DNA of 64,000 nt from contig NZ_CAJHBU010000006.1 of the NCBI RefSeq assembly GCF_904846715.1, positions 62,001 through 126,000 on the forward strand. The letters are read 5' to 3'. The stretch's first letter is position 1. Every line of letters starts with the position of its first letter. A program made the position numbers and the translations under genes. Below the pieces are notes generated by a model. It searched no databases. It was not told the DNA's origin and worked only from the letters and a program-made list of their open reading frames with translations. This DNA comes from Psychrobacter vallis (GTDB lineage: Bacteria; Pseudomonadota; Gammaproteobacteria; Pseudomonadales; Moraxellaceae). Positions 7,606 through 16,339 of this stretch are shown here, piece by piece.

Positions 7606-9642
7606 CTATATTGAGCTAGAACAATTCTGATCAGTACCAAACGGACTATTAGTATTTGGACGCAGCGGTATACCAATATCAATATCATCTACTAGTGCTG
7701 GAAAATCTATTACTCTAGATTGCTGTGACTCACTACCGTCTACTCTTGTATTTACAGTAACTTTAGCTCTGTACCAATTAGCATATTGTTTTGGATAACG
7801 TATAGAAAAATCAACTCTTCCAGCCCCATCTGTCACGAAGTTAAAACTTTGATTAGAATCAACTGTTTGGCCCATACTATTAAGTACTGCGGCTACGTTA
7901 ACAGGGTCTAATTGACCATTACCGTTGAAATCTTCATTAGGATCCAAGATTCCATTACTGTTTTTATCTTCGTTTTCACAAGTTACCGCATTTTGCTGCC
8001 AAAAGTCTGTTTCTAGAAAATTATTTCTGATAATCTCAAAATAACCTTTCAAGTAATTGTGTGGCATTAAATTTATAGATACTTTTTGATTTATAGCAGG
8101 CTTACCAGTGCTATTAAGAACACTAACAGATCCATTACGGAAGTAATATATTTCACTATTGTCGGAAGATACTTTATCAGCAAAAGCAAAACTGATGTAT
8201 GTAGATTTGGTTTGAACTGTAACTTCAGAAGTATCCAAAATGGTATTAACCGCCTTTTCTTGACCATTTGGCAATTTGATTGACTGTACTTGGGCCTTAA
8301 TAGTAACGCCATTTGTGCTAGTCGGGTTTTGTCCTGCATTATAAACCACTGTAGCTATACCACTATCATCAGTATAAGCAACTCCTTGACCCAAACTGCC
8401 ACCCGATGCATCTCTGACAGTAGTAAACTGCACGATAGCGTTTTTTACGGGAGCATCATTTTTATCTAATACTCTTGCTATCACTGAAGTAGAGCCACCA
8501 ACACTTACTACAGCTCGTTCTATCTGTAGAAGCAGTTTGGTAGGCTCCACCGATACAAAGCTTAGCGGAGTTTCTTTAATTTCATTATTATACTCTGCTC
8601 TTATAGTTGCTGTACCAGGTACGTTAGAATCGATATAGAAGTCAACTTTCCCATTTGAAACATTGAATCCACGACGAGAGCTACCTTGAGTTTCATTAAT
8701 AGACGCAAATAGCTCACCTTTATTAGTTGATAAATATACAATATCGCCATTTACGGCATTTGGGACATTCAAAGTTATTTTTTGTTTATTACCAACAACA
8801 ATATCAGGAGTTTCTGAAAAGCTCATACTAGAACTACTTGCTGATACTACTGTTAAAATATCAGGAATACGTTGACTGATCTCAGTACCTTTAACTTCGA
8901 CGCTGAATAAATAACCAACATCTAATACTTCTAAGTTAGAGGCATTTAAATTAAAAATAAATTTACCATTATTATCTGTTGTACCTTTCCCCGCTTCTTT
9001 ATCATTGCTATATAAAACAACATCAGCATTAGCAACAGGTTTAGTTGAACCGTCTAGAATTTGACCAGATACATTAAAGTTTTCACCTGCCTCTACCAAA
9101 TTCTTGGAAGAAACAACATTACTTGTGCTAGTGCCTGAAACTAAAATAGGAAGTGTTTGTTGAATAATTTTATTATTTCCATTGGCAACGACAGTTAGTA
9201 AACTTTCATGGTTTAATTGCGAGTCAATACCTACTGTGCTTTGTAGTAACTCAACAGCAATTAGGCCTTGATCATCAGTTACTTGATTAGAAGTACTGCT
9301 TAAAGATAAACCGTATAAAGAAGCATTTGCAATATTTATACTTACGGGGACATTTCTGACAATACCACCATTTTTATCCGTTACTCTAATGTTTACAGTA
9401 GTCTTATCACTACCTGTCAAGAGTTGGTTTTTTTCAGCTGATATGTATATTTCACTCGCATTAGTAGGAGAAGCGCTTGGATCTCCATCCCCACCCGTAC
9501 CAGGCTGCGTCACACCTGTATCAGGCTCTGGTGCAATCGTATCAGTACCGTCACCGCCACCACATCCAGCTAACGCTAATGATAATGTAAGTGCTGTGAG
9601 CTGAAACAACTTAGAAGTAAGTGGCAATGAATTATATGACAT
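7606..9642 (-). CDS. Large lipoprotein with bacterial Ig-like (Big-1 type) repeats and a calcium-binding-like loop
   Basis: Predicted outer-membrane or surface lipoprotein of 678 aa. It has a signal peptide with lipobox LALAGC followed by a Gly-Asp-rich linker. Ig-like modules follow: one near residues 65-165 (TTVNIRVTDKNGGIVRNVPV), a carboxypeptidase-regulatory-like module near 185-265 (VSGQILDGSTKPVANADVVL), and a clear Big-1/invasin-like module near 375-475 (TSVIARVLDKNDAPVKNAIV). Near residue 590 a duplicated DxNxNGxxD pattern (DKNSNGILDPNEDF, then NGNGQLDP) resembles EF-hand or dockerin calcium loops. The ATG at 9642 has GGAG seven bases upstream; an in-frame start at 9687 would disturb the signal peptide. 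The gene is visibly AT-richer than its neighbours. Adhesion or surface structure is a guess. Confidence 0.85.
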   Translation of the reverse strand: MSYNSLPLTSKLFQLTALTLSLALAGCGGGDGTDTIAPEPDTGVTQPGTGGDGDPSASPTNASEIYISAEKNQLLTGSDKTTVNIRVTDKNGGIVRNVPVSINIANASLYGLSLSSTSNQVTDDQGLIAVELLQSTVGIDSQLNHESLLTVVANGNNKIIQQTLPILVSGTSTSNVVSSKNLVEAGENFNVSGQILDGSTKPVANADVVLYSNDKEAGKGTTDNNGKFIFNLNASNLEVLDVGYLFSVEVKGTEISQRIPDILTVVSASSSSMSFSETPDIVVGNKQKITLNVPNAVNGDIVYLSTNKGELFASINETQGSSRRGFNVSNGKVDFYIDSNVPGTATIRAEYNNEIKETPLSFVSVEPTKLLLQIERAVVSVGGSTSVIARVLDKNDAPVKNAIVQFTTVRDASGGSLGQGVAYTDDSGIATVVYNAGQNPTSTNGVTIKAQVQSIKLPNGQEKAVNTILDTSEVTVQTKSTYISFAFADKVSSDNSEIYYFRNGSVSVLNSTGKPAINQKVSINLMPHNYLKGYFEIIRNNFLETDFWQQNAVTCENEDKNSNGILDPNEDFNGNGQLDPVNVAAVLNSMGQTVDSNQSFNFVTDGAGRVDFSIRYPKQYANWYRAKVTVNTRVDGSESQQSRVIDFPALVDDIDIGIPLRPNTNSPFGTDQNCSSSI

Positions 9643-9842
9643 GTTTGGACTCCACGTGGGCAGTGATTTATTTGAGAAGATAAGCAAAAACCATTACGCA
9701 GAATCAAGAGCGATTGGTAATGATACATAGGTTTACACTAATACCAGTTGTATTAACAGATTGTATTAAATTTATAACGGTAACTTTACTGACTTTTGTT
9801 ATAAGTTACAACTAAAAGTTAATCGTTACCATTAAATAATCA

Positions 9843-9872
9843 ACGACATAGCCTGCATATTTCAGGTATAAT
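9843..9872 (+). promoter_or_regulatory. Candidate sigma-70 promoter for rpmB-rpmG
   Basis: A perfect TATAAT at 9867-9872 is preceded, 18 bases upstream, by ACGACA (4 of 6 to TTGACA). The implied leader to the rpmB start at 10126 would be about 245 bases. A second TATAAAT-like -10 lies near 9931. Confidence 0.5.
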
Positions 9873-10084
9873 AGTCAGCCTTTAGACCAACAATAATCAT
9901 AAAAATATTTGAGTATTCATCTCTTTTATGGTATAAATGTCGGCTTTAAAATTTTCTGAATTGGTTAGCCTGTTATTTGCCTTTAGATAGCAGTTTTACC
10001 AGCTCAACCTTCATATAGTTTTGTTTGGTGCAAAGCTGCCGCTTGCTGTGTCCATGCCGCAAAAACGTGCAACTTGCCCAGACT

Positions 10085-10105
10085 GGTATGAGAAAAACTC
10101 ATACC
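10085..10105 (+). promoter_or_regulatory. Hairpin in the rpmB leader
   Basis: A perfect 8-bp stem GGTATGAG/CTCATACC with a five-A loop ends 10 bases before the AGGAG ribosome site of rpmB. It has no T-run, so it is not a terminator. It could shield or present the ribosome site, or bind an autoregulatory ribosomal protein; that role is inference. Confidence 0.5.
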
Positions 10106-10125
10106 TCATAGATTAGGAGTTCGCC

Positions 10126-10362
10126 ATGTCTCGAGTTTGCCAAGTGACTGGAAAGCGCCCTATGGTGGGTAATAATGTTTCGCACGCAAACAACAAAACC
10201 CGTCGTCGCTTTCTACCAAACCTACACAACCATCGTTTTTGGGTAGAGTCTGAAAATCGTTTTGTACGTCTACGTGTGTCTACCAAAGGTATGCGCATCA
10301 TTGACAAACTAGGTATCGATAAAGTGTTAGCCGATCTACGCGCACAAGGTCAAAAAGTTTAA
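10126..10362 (+). CDS. rpmB: 50S ribosomal protein L28
   Basis: A 78-aa basic ribosomal protein of the large subunit. The N-terminus [20 protein letters not shown] and the following [20 protein letters not shown] stretch are characteristic of L28, with the usual length. The zinc-ligand cysteine set found in some L28 paralogues is not present; only one Cys is seen. A strong AGGAG lies 6 bases before the ATG. It forms an operon with rpmG 134 bp downstream, the normal arrangement, ended by the strong terminator after rpmG. Confidence 0.98.
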   Translation: MSRVCQVTGKRPMVGNNVSHANNKTRRRFLPNLHNHRFWVESENRFVRLRVSTKGMRIIDKLGIDKVLADLRAQGQKV

Positions 10363-10496
10363 GTAAAGACTGGCAGCTTAATGGTTTCGATAATTTTCGT
10401 CATTTAAGCTGCTTTTCTGCTACCTATATGTGGCAACTTATACGCTTTGAATCCGTACCTATCGTTTGAAGACCCCTCATTTACAGGAAAGCTATC

Positions 10497-10652
10497 ATGA
10501 GAGATAAAATTAAATTAGTATCAACAGCTGGTACTGGGTATTACTACACCACTACTAAAAACAAGCGCACTATGCCGGGCAAAATGGAAATCAAAAAGTT
10601 TGATCCAAAAGTACGCCAGCATGTGATCTTTAAAGAAGCTAAAATCAAATAA
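10497..10652 (+). CDS. rpmG: 50S ribosomal protein L33
   Basis: A 51-aa ribosomal protein starting at the ATG at 10497 ([20 protein letters not shown]) and ending KEAKIK at the TAA at 10650-10652. The sequence [21 protein letters not shown] is typical of the zinc-independent (C-minus) L33 form: no cysteines occur. An AGGAAAG ribosome site precedes the start. It is the second gene of the rpmB-rpmG operon. Confidence 0.97.
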   Translation: MRDKIKLVSTAGTGYYYTTTKNKRTMPGKMEIKKFDPKVRQHVIFKEAKIK

Positions 10653-10683
10653 TTGCCATTTTCACAAATGGCTTTGTTTGAAC

Positions 10684-10721
10684 AAAAAAAAGGGTTTATC
10701 CAGTGATAAACCCTTTTTTTT
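10684..10721 (+). terminator. Rho-independent terminator of rpmB-rpmG, probably bidirectional
   Basis: A perfect 17-bp inverted repeat (GGGTTTATC core flanked by eight A and eight T) with a CAGT loop lies 31 bases after the rpmG stop. The symmetric A/T flanks let it also end transcripts of the convergent gene at 10783. Confidence 0.95.
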
Positions 10722-10782
10722 GTTCTGACTTTAATTTTCTGTTGACCCAAAACACCATTTAGAGAGGTGAAACTGGCTAAAA

Positions 10783-11094
10783 TCAGCTGTAGTGCGTTGG
10801 CTCTTTGTCATAGACATGCGCATGCCATTGGCTCATCTGTTTTTGCATAATGACCTGAATCGCAGCATGAATCATATGCTGACCAATCGCTTGGGTATCA
10901 CTACCGAGCAACTCTTTGAGTTTTTCAGAAAAATCAATGGTCATAAGTGGCGCTTCATCTTGGTCAGCATCACGCAATAATAACTTACCATCCGCCGCCT
11001 CTACCAGCTCAAGTGTGGTCTCTTTGGCAAATCCTGCAAACTGGTCAGTACTATCGGTATCTACTTCTATATCATTATCGATATCATATGGCAT
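10783..11094 (-). CDS. Hypothetical acidic protein (103 aa)
   Basis: Soluble, acidic protein with no signal peptide or membrane segment and no family I recognise. The N-terminus is Asp-rich (DIDNDIEVDTDSTDQF); a beta-like middle (TTLELVEAADGKLLLRDAD) is followed by a helical C-terminal half (FSEKLKELLGSDTQAIGQHM) ending in a His-rich HAHVYDKEPTHYS. It converges on rpmG, sharing the terminator between them. Protein-like composition and the clean placement make it likely real. A role cannot be given. Confidence 0.65.
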   Translation of the reverse strand: MPYDIDNDIEVDTDSTDQFAGFAKETTLELVEAADGKLLLRDADQDEAPLMTIDFSEKLKELLGSDTQAIGQHMIHAAIQVIMQKQMSQWHAHVYDKEPTHYS

Positions 11095-11277
11095 TCATTT
11101 ATTCCTTATTGTCCCGTCTTATACTTGCAAAGACACTCTCATATAGCAAACTATCGTCTTAAAATAACACGGATAAAACAGCATTATTCATACAATGGAC
11201 GCTTTCGCCTTGAAATTCAAGGGCTGTCACATAAGTGTTCTATATAAATACTACTTGGGTGTGCGGTGCTTGTAACA

Positions 11278-11589
11278 TTAGCGCCAGTAGCGCAGTTTTG
11301 CCAACGTAAATAAGAAGGCCACAAACATACCGAGGTAATACATCAGCTTTAGCTCTAACGTGGGATCTCGGTATTTAAATGGCAGCGCCACTACAGCAGT
11401 AGCAGTCGGAAATATCAACAGCATGATTAGCCAGTTCTCGATAACATTGAGCCAACCTTGTAAACCAGTACCGTGACGCAACGAGGCCAAGCCCATCAGT
11501 AGGCAAGCTATGATTAAACTAGTAAATAAACCATTTGGTAAGTCTTTCGGATAAATAATGTTGGCAATACGGGTCGGTATGATTCGCAT
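11278..11589 (-). CDS. Small integral membrane protein, unknown function (103 aa)
   Basis: Three hydrophobic segments are visible: about residues 23-37 (LFTSLIIACLLMGLA), 49-67 (VIENWLIMLLIFPTATAVV) and 82-97 (LMYYLGMFVAFLFTLA). Short basic ends (MRIIPTRI..., ...KLRYWR) are consistent with an inner-membrane protein. No family recognised. It lies between two other small minus-strand genes that also lack known functions (gaps 84 and 183 bp). Confidence 0.65.
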   Translation of the reverse strand: MRIIPTRIANIIYPKDLPNGLFTSLIIACLLMGLASLRHGTGLQGWLNVIENWLIMLLIFPTATAVVALPFKYRDPTLELKLMYYLGMFVAFLFTLAKLRYWR

Positions 11590-11673
11590 GTAAAATCCCA
11601 GCCATGCTTACAGCGCATGGCTTCATGATTAAAAATTGTATAAAAAACAGCTTATAACAGACTGCCGGATCAT

Positions 11674-12036
11674 TTAACTATAAGTACCCATCAGCCACAA
11701 CATGGCCACACAAGCGGTCAACCAACCAAGCGTCAAGGCATTTCTCGTCTCGATGTGCAGGCCTTTCACTTTGTTAAGCAATCGTGAACCAAGCCAAAAA
11801 AACAACGGAATGCCAATCACAAATGCAGGTACGATTACCGCAGCGTGACGCAGGACGGTTCCGACATCATCGCCAATCATCAAACGAAAACCATAACCTG
11901 CTAGACTTAACACCAGCGCAAACACTGCCAAGCCAATAGTAATGCCTTTTGGCACCAAGCTGCGCTGCTGAGGTCGAGGCATGTTGTCTGGTACCCGCTC
12001 AGTGGGCACTGAACTATCTATTTTTTGCGTGTCCAT
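11674..12036 (-). CDS. Small integral membrane protein, unknown function (120 aa)
   Basis: A hydrophilic N-terminus of about 30 residues, then three hydrophobic segments near residues 32-51 (ITIGLAVFALVLSLAGYGF), 65-84 (AAVIVPAFVIGIPLFFWLG) and 100-118 (ALTLGWLTACVAMLWLMG). No motif identifies it. The start ATG at 12036 (MDTQKIDSS) is preceded by AAAGGTGACAC. It could be cotranscribed with the membrane gene 84 bp downstream. Confidence 0.65.
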   Translation of the reverse strand: MDTQKIDSSVPTERVPDNMPRPQQRSLVPKGITIGLAVFALVLSLAGYGFRLMIGDDVGTVLRHAAVIVPAFVIGIPLFFWLGSRLLNKVKGLHIETRNALTLGWLTACVAMLWLMGTYS

Positions 12037-12223
12037 GTGTCACCTTTGTATGGCATAAAGTTATAGTCGTATCTTGACATTATACAGGCGATTCAAATCA
12101 AAAAAACACAGTATTGCTGAGATAGATTTCAAAGCCTATGTCGAAAAGCTTGCCATAAGCGAGAAATTTAACCCAGCAAAATATCTGTTTTATGTCACTC
12201 TTTTGTTTTGAACGAACGATAAG

Positions 12224-12916
12224 CTACTTACTATCATCAGCCAATGCCAGCTCTGCACGCATGGCATCAATCGCAGCCTTATAATCTTGTTGGTTAAATA
12301 TCGCAGAACCCGCGACAAACATATCAGCGCCTGCTTCAGCGATCGCACGGATATTACTGGCTTTGATGCCGCCATCAACTTCCAATCTGATGTCTCGACC
12401 ACTGGCCGTAATACGCTCACGAACTTGGCGTACCTTGTTCAATGTACTTTCAATAAATGACTGACCACCAAAACCTGGGTTGACACTCATCAGCAAAATT
12501 TGATCCACTTTATCCATAACATAATCTAAATGATGCAAAGGCGTCGCTGGGTTCAATACCAAACCACACTCTGCACCGCCATCCTTAATCAGTTGCAGCG
12601 AACGATCGATATGCGCGCTGGCTTCTGGATGAAAGGTGATAACGCTGGCTCCGGCCTCTAAGAACTGCTCAATCATACTATCGACAGGAGACACCATAAG
12701 ATGTACATCGATAGGCGCATCAACACCATAATCACGCAGCGCCTTACAAATCATACTGCCAAACGTCAAGTTGGGCACGTAATGATTGTCCATGACATCA
12801 AAATGAATCACATCAGCGCCTGCCTCCAACACTTTTTCAACTTCTTCGCCTAAACGCGCAAAGTCAGCTGAGAGTATCGATGGGGCAATAAGATAGGGTT
12901 TAGAAGGACTAATCAT
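12224..12916 (-). CDS. rpe: Ribulose-phosphate 3-epimerase
   Basis: Interconverts ribulose 5-phosphate and xylulose 5-phosphate in the pentose phosphate pathway. The TIM-barrel sequence is textbook: [15 protein letters not shown] at the N-terminus with the catalytic Asp, [18 protein letters not shown] with the metal-ligand His/Asp, VHLMV with the second His ligand, [11 protein letters not shown] for the phosphate site, and [12 protein letters not shown] with the second catalytic Asp. Length 230 aa is normal. It is separated by about 190 bp from the membrane gene downstream, and a DUF2805 gene lies 99 bp upstream. Confidence 0.97.
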   Translation of the reverse strand: MISPSKPYLIAPSILSADFARLGEEVEKVLEAGADVIHFDVMDNHYVPNLTFGSMICKALRDYGVDAPIDVHLMVSPVDSMIEQFLEAGASVITFHPEASAHIDRSLQLIKDGGAECGLVLNPATPLHHLDYVMDKVDQILLMSVNPGFGGQSFIESTLNKVRQVRERITASGRDIRLEVDGGIKASNIRAIAEAGADMFVAGSAIFNQQDYKAAIDAMRAELALADDSK

Positions 12917-13015
12917 AATAAAGTGACCTAATTTAAGTTCAAATAAAATACAGCTAAAATAAAAGGAATTGTAGTTAAGTCAATATAAAATTACTGACAG
13001 TTCATATTCACTCTA

Positions 13016-13477
13016 TTAGCGCTGCCTATATTGGGTTTTACAATAAGCACGACCTACCTCAAAACCTCTTTTTGCTTCGTGCTTAGTGGCACGATTGCTC
13101 ACTCGTTCGCGCCATAACTTGAAAGACGACGGCTTTAGCGTTTGACGCATCAGCTTAATGACGTCAGATTCTGTGAGACCGTAGCTATGCTCTATCGCCC
13201 CAAATGGGGTTCTATCTTCCCACGCCATCTCTATCACGCGTGAGACTTGCGCATCATCCAGTACTCTATCACCCGCGTCATTGGTTACTTGGGCGATAAA
13301 CGCATTTGATTGAACGGGATTTTTTTGCTCATTGTTCACATCAGTATCGGCGTGCTGCTTATCTTTTAAAGCCGCGTCCATATCGGCTTGCATGGTCGCC
13401 AGCGTTGATTTGGTGGCGGTAGCATCCACCATCTGAACGTCTAAATCAGTCGCTGCCACATCCTGATCACTTGCCAT
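13016..13477 (-). CDS. TIGR03643/DUF2805 family protein
   Basis: The C-terminal 80 residues match the small DUF2805 (TIGR03643) family. The hallmark run VIEMAWEDRTPFGAIEHSYG is followed by LTESDVIKLMRQTLKPSSF, KLWRERVSNRATKH and a basic end, giving a probable helix-turn-helix-like fold. The function of the family is unknown. The 153-aa protein has about 70 extra N-terminal residues that are acidic and low-complexity (VAATDLDVQMVDATATKST), longer than the core family domain. It lies between rpe and the S-formylglutathione hydrolase gene. Confidence 0.82.
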   Translation of the reverse strand: MASDQDVAATDLDVQMVDATATKSTLATMQADMDAALKDKQHADTDVNNEQKNPVQSNAFIAQVTNDAGDRVLDDAQVSRVIEMAWEDRTPFGAIEHSYGLTESDVIKLMRQTLKPSSFKLWRERVSNRATKHEAKRGFEVGRAYCKTQYRQR

Positions 13478-13542
13478 AAAACTTACCTTTTAAAAATAAA
13501 ACGCTACAGCGAAAAAATAGTGTCACATCATAGCATTGTCAT

Positions 13543-14442
13543 TTAGCTAAGTTGCGCCATACGCCAATGATGCTCGATATGGTCGTTAATCACGGTTTGA
13601 ATAAAATAATAACTGTGGTCATGGCCCGCTTGATAACGTAATGTTAAAGGCTGTTTGGTTTTTTCACAAGCGTGTTGCAGTTTAGAGGTTTGAAGCTGGC
13701 CTTCTGCCAAGAAATCATCAGCAGCGCCTTGGTCCACCAAAATGCTTGAATACTGCTGACCCACCTTTTCAATCATCTGTGCGGCATCTGCTTGCGCCCA
13801 TAAAGACTTGTCGTCACCGAAATACGCTTCATAAGCGGCTTGTCCCCATGCTGATTCACTGGCTGCGCACACAGGCGATAACGCTGAAACACTGACGAAT
13901 TTCCCTGGAAACTTAAAGCCCAGTAGTAATGCCCCATGCCCGCCCATCGAATGCCCTGTGATGCCTATACTATCGATGGGAAACTCTGAGCGCAGCAAAT
14001 CGTATAGCTCATCGACGATATAACTTTGCATATTAAAATGCTCGGCCCAAGGTGCTTGTAGCGCATCGACATAATAGCTGGCACCTTGACCGACAAAATA
14101 ACGCTCATCGTTTGGTACTTCAACATCTTCGCTACTTCTTGGAGAGGTATCTGGCGCGATAAATATCATACCAAGCTCGCTACATTTTTGTTGAAAATGC
14201 GCTTTATGAGTAACATTATCAGCATTACAAGTAAGACCTGATAAATAGAGAACCGCAGGACAGCGGCGACCAGCAAGTGCTTCATCAGGCAGATAAATAC
14301 TAAATGTCATCGACGTTTTGGTAGACGTTGATTGATGGCTATAATAATGCTGTTCACCATCAAAGCAGCGATTCACGCTTTTTTGCGCAAGCTGGCTATT
14401 GGCGGACAAACTGTGATTATAAGAATTATTCATGAGTGACAT
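13543..14442 (-). CDS. S-formylglutathione hydrolase
   Basis: Esterase-D/FghA family hydrolase, releasing formate and glutathione in glutathione-dependent formaldehyde detoxification. The nucleophile elbow GHSMGG with catalytic Ser is at residues 163-168. The acid is in VDQGAADDFL near 237 and the His in AGHDHSYYF near 273. The oxyanion region LYLSGLTCNADN is at 65-75. At 299 aa it carries about 20 extra N-terminal residues compared with typical forms. The partner alcohol dehydrogenase (AdhC/FrmA) is not adjacent here, so the pathway is completed elsewhere, if at all. The family symbols fghA and frmB would both fit. Confidence 0.92.
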   Translation of the reverse strand: MSLMNNSYNHSLSANSQLAQKSVNRCFDGEQHYYSHQSTSTKTSMTFSIYLPDEALAGRRCPAVLYLSGLTCNADNVTHKAHFQQKCSELGMIFIAPDTSPRSSEDVEVPNDERYFVGQGASYYVDALQAPWAEHFNMQSYIVDELYDLLRSEFPIDSIGITGHSMGGHGALLLGFKFPGKFVSVSALSPVCAASESAWGQAAYEAYFGDDKSLWAQADAAQMIEKVGQQYSSILVDQGAADDFLAEGQLQTSKLQHACEKTKQPLTLRYQAGHDHSYYFIQTVINDHIEHHWRMAQLS

Positions 14443-14547
14443 TCCTTTTATCTAAAACAAACAATGACTTATAAAAAGCACTTATAAGAGAATATAGTCG
14501 ATACTAGGGCGTACATGACATGATGATGCAGACTTAATCAGCTGTGG

Positions 14548-16014
14548 CTACTGCCCATCCACTGGCTGGCTCGAAGCATCGTCAGGTACGATATTAATAG
14601 CAGTTGTATCATTAGAATTCATAATGCTGGCGACTGGTGGGCGCGTTTTATCAAATAACACTTGCTCAAAAGCAGGCAATGCCGTCTCCATCAAACTACC
14701 AATGACCATTTGTGGCTCTGATGGCTCAAATCCCATCAAGCTTTCGCGCTCGTTAACACGCACTCTGGCATCCTTAAAAGCGGATTCAAAACTGGTATTG
14801 CCACGCATGCCTTCAGCAAAAAACGCTTGTCCAAAATACGTCATCTCAGCCGTATTGGTACAGCCAAATGATGCTCTGTCAGCGGCCGATGCGGTAATCA
14901 CCACCGTGGTCGGAGACGCCAAATCATCGATAAATGAGCCTGAGTAACAGGCAGATACCACAATCACTCGCCAGCGAATGCCTGACGCATCTAACGCCTC
15001 ACGCAGCCATGCCGCGTCTAGATTTTCCATGGCAAGCGGCGGGTTTGCCAATTGGATGATATCTTCATTACCATGTGAAGATAGCGTCAGCATCAACACA
15101 TCTTCATCGGCATTCATCTGCTGACCAATTTTTTTTAAGCCGCGAAGTATGCTGGTCTTGGTAGCAATTGGCTCATCCAACCAGCTATAAGTATTGTTAA
15201 TCAGTGATAGAGAATGCCCGCTAGTACCAAAGCGCACATCAAACAACTCACGGACTTTGTTGATTTCAGAACGAAAAACATCTTGTTCAGAAAATCCTGC
15301 CACACCCATAAAGTACCAGTCAGTTTTGCCTAAGATACTGGGATCAATGCGATTCAACGCTTCTTGCAACAAACGTGGCTGCTCATATAGTGCCGCTTCT
15401 GCTAAGACAGGCTCTACAGGAATTTGTTTAAATATAGGCTGATCAGCGACATTACGTTGCCACATCGTCAATAGTGCGACAGCGCCCACCAACACAATCA
15501 CCCGCTCCCACCATGGTATCCGTAGGCGGCGAGAAAAAATCCATAACAAGGCTAATGTCTGCCACAAAAACAGCACCAAAAAAAGAATCGGTAAAAAGGA
15601 ATAACTCCAATTGGGCAACCAACCATAGCTGCCCAAAAGTTGTACCAAGCTCTGTAATAACGCTGATAAGGTATCGGCGACCAACCACAATACCACAGGC
15701 ACAAAAAGCAGCGACTGGTTGCCCGCGCGCCGTGCCAAGATAATGCCACTCAATAGAATAATCATTGGCCAAATTAAATAGCTGACCAATCCTTGCTCAT
15801 TAAAGATACTGCCGCTTTCAGCAGCCAGCCACGAAAAGAGCACGTTGCTGCCCAGCGCTAATAGCGCAAATAATGCAAACTGAATAAAGGTGGGTTTTAC
15901 CCAAGAAAACGCCCGTGTTGACCCAACTAACATCCACAAGGTTGCGATAATATTGGCAGCGAAATTGAGCGAAAAGCGCTGAAGCGATACGGTTTTTAAC
16001 GACGCAAGTGACAA
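14548..16014 (-). CDS. Membrane-anchored peptidase C13 (legumain-like) family protein
   Basis: A 488-aa protein with two halves. Residues about 15-190 hold five or six hydrophobic helices. Residues about 200-450 form a caspase-like domain of the C13 family. The expected dyad is visible: His314 in LTLSSHGNED after a hydrophobic strand, and Cys356 in IVVSACYSGSFIDDL. Further downstream, TVVITASAADRASFGC resembles the strand and loop following the cysteine in this fold. The function is unknown: legumain relatives cleave after Asn/Asp, but bacterial members are hardly characterised. Which side of the membrane carries the domain cannot be decided by eye. It lies between the S-formylglutathione hydrolase gene and htpG with no evident link to either. 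Confidence 0.85.
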   Translation of the reverse strand: MSLASLKTVSLQRFSLNFAANIIATLWMLVGSTRAFSWVKPTFIQFALFALLALGSNVLFSWLAAESGSIFNEQGLVSYLIWPMIILLSGIILARRAGNQSLLFVPVVLWLVADTLSALLQSLVQLLGSYGWLPNWSYSFLPILFLVLFLWQTLALLWIFSRRLRIPWWERVIVLVGAVALLTMWQRNVADQPIFKQIPVEPVLAEAALYEQPRLLQEALNRIDPSILGKTDWYFMGVAGFSEQDVFRSEINKVRELFDVRFGTSGHSLSLINNTYSWLDEPIATKTSILRGLKKIGQQMNADEDVLMLTLSSHGNEDIIQLANPPLAMENLDAAWLREALDASGIRWRVIVVSACYSGSFIDDLASPTTVVITASAADRASFGCTNTAEMTYFGQAFFAEGMRGNTSFESAFKDARVRVNERESLMGFEPSEPQMVIGSLMETALPAFEQVLFDKTRPPVASIMNSNDTTAINIVPDDASSQPVDGQ

Positions 16015-16339
16015 AGACTTAAACCTCTAGCCAGTCGAGAAAAAAAGTGAGTTGATGATGATTTTAATGTGGTAGCTACCAAATGTCGTTAATTGACATT
16101 TTTATATAGCATATAGACACCAATTTTATATTCAATTCACAATGAGATGATTATGAGAGACGAGTAGCACAGACCAAAAATACGAATGAATAGTTTAGCT
16201 CGCTAATCTATCGCGATTGTAACGGATTGTCGGTCAAGAGGATAAGGCTGATTTGTAAAATTTGCCTAAATTTGGCTGAAAATCAAACAAAAAAAGAGAC
16301 CTTGCATGCAAGATCTCTTTTTTGATTTAATACGGCGTA
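16015..16339. other. Gap between htpG and the C13 peptidase gene
   Basis: This 325-bp gap on the minus strand contains the htpG terminator near its right end and must contain the promoter of the peptidase gene. A TTGACC hexamer occurs on the minus strand near 16238, without a good -10 at standard spacing. No ORF or RNA gene is supportable. Confidence 0.5.
16289..16323 (-). terminator. Rho-independent terminator of htpG
   Basis: A near-perfect inverted repeat, AAAAAAGAGACCTTGCA against TGCAAGATCTCTTTTTT with one A-C mismatch, lies 17 bases after the htpG stop codon. The A/T flanks supply the U-run. Confidence 0.9.

Larger units (their letters stand above)
9643..10125. other. Gap between the lipoprotein gene and rpmB: promoters and leader
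   Basis: This 483-bp AT-rich gap separates two divergent genes. No ORF is credible. The right half holds a sigma-70-like promoter for rpmB and a leader hairpin (both listed separately). The left half has TAACGGTAAC (around 9775) and CGTTACCATTA (around 9825) as loose inverted repeats about 40 bases apart, possibly an operator for the lipoprotein gene; this is weak. Confidence 0.5.
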
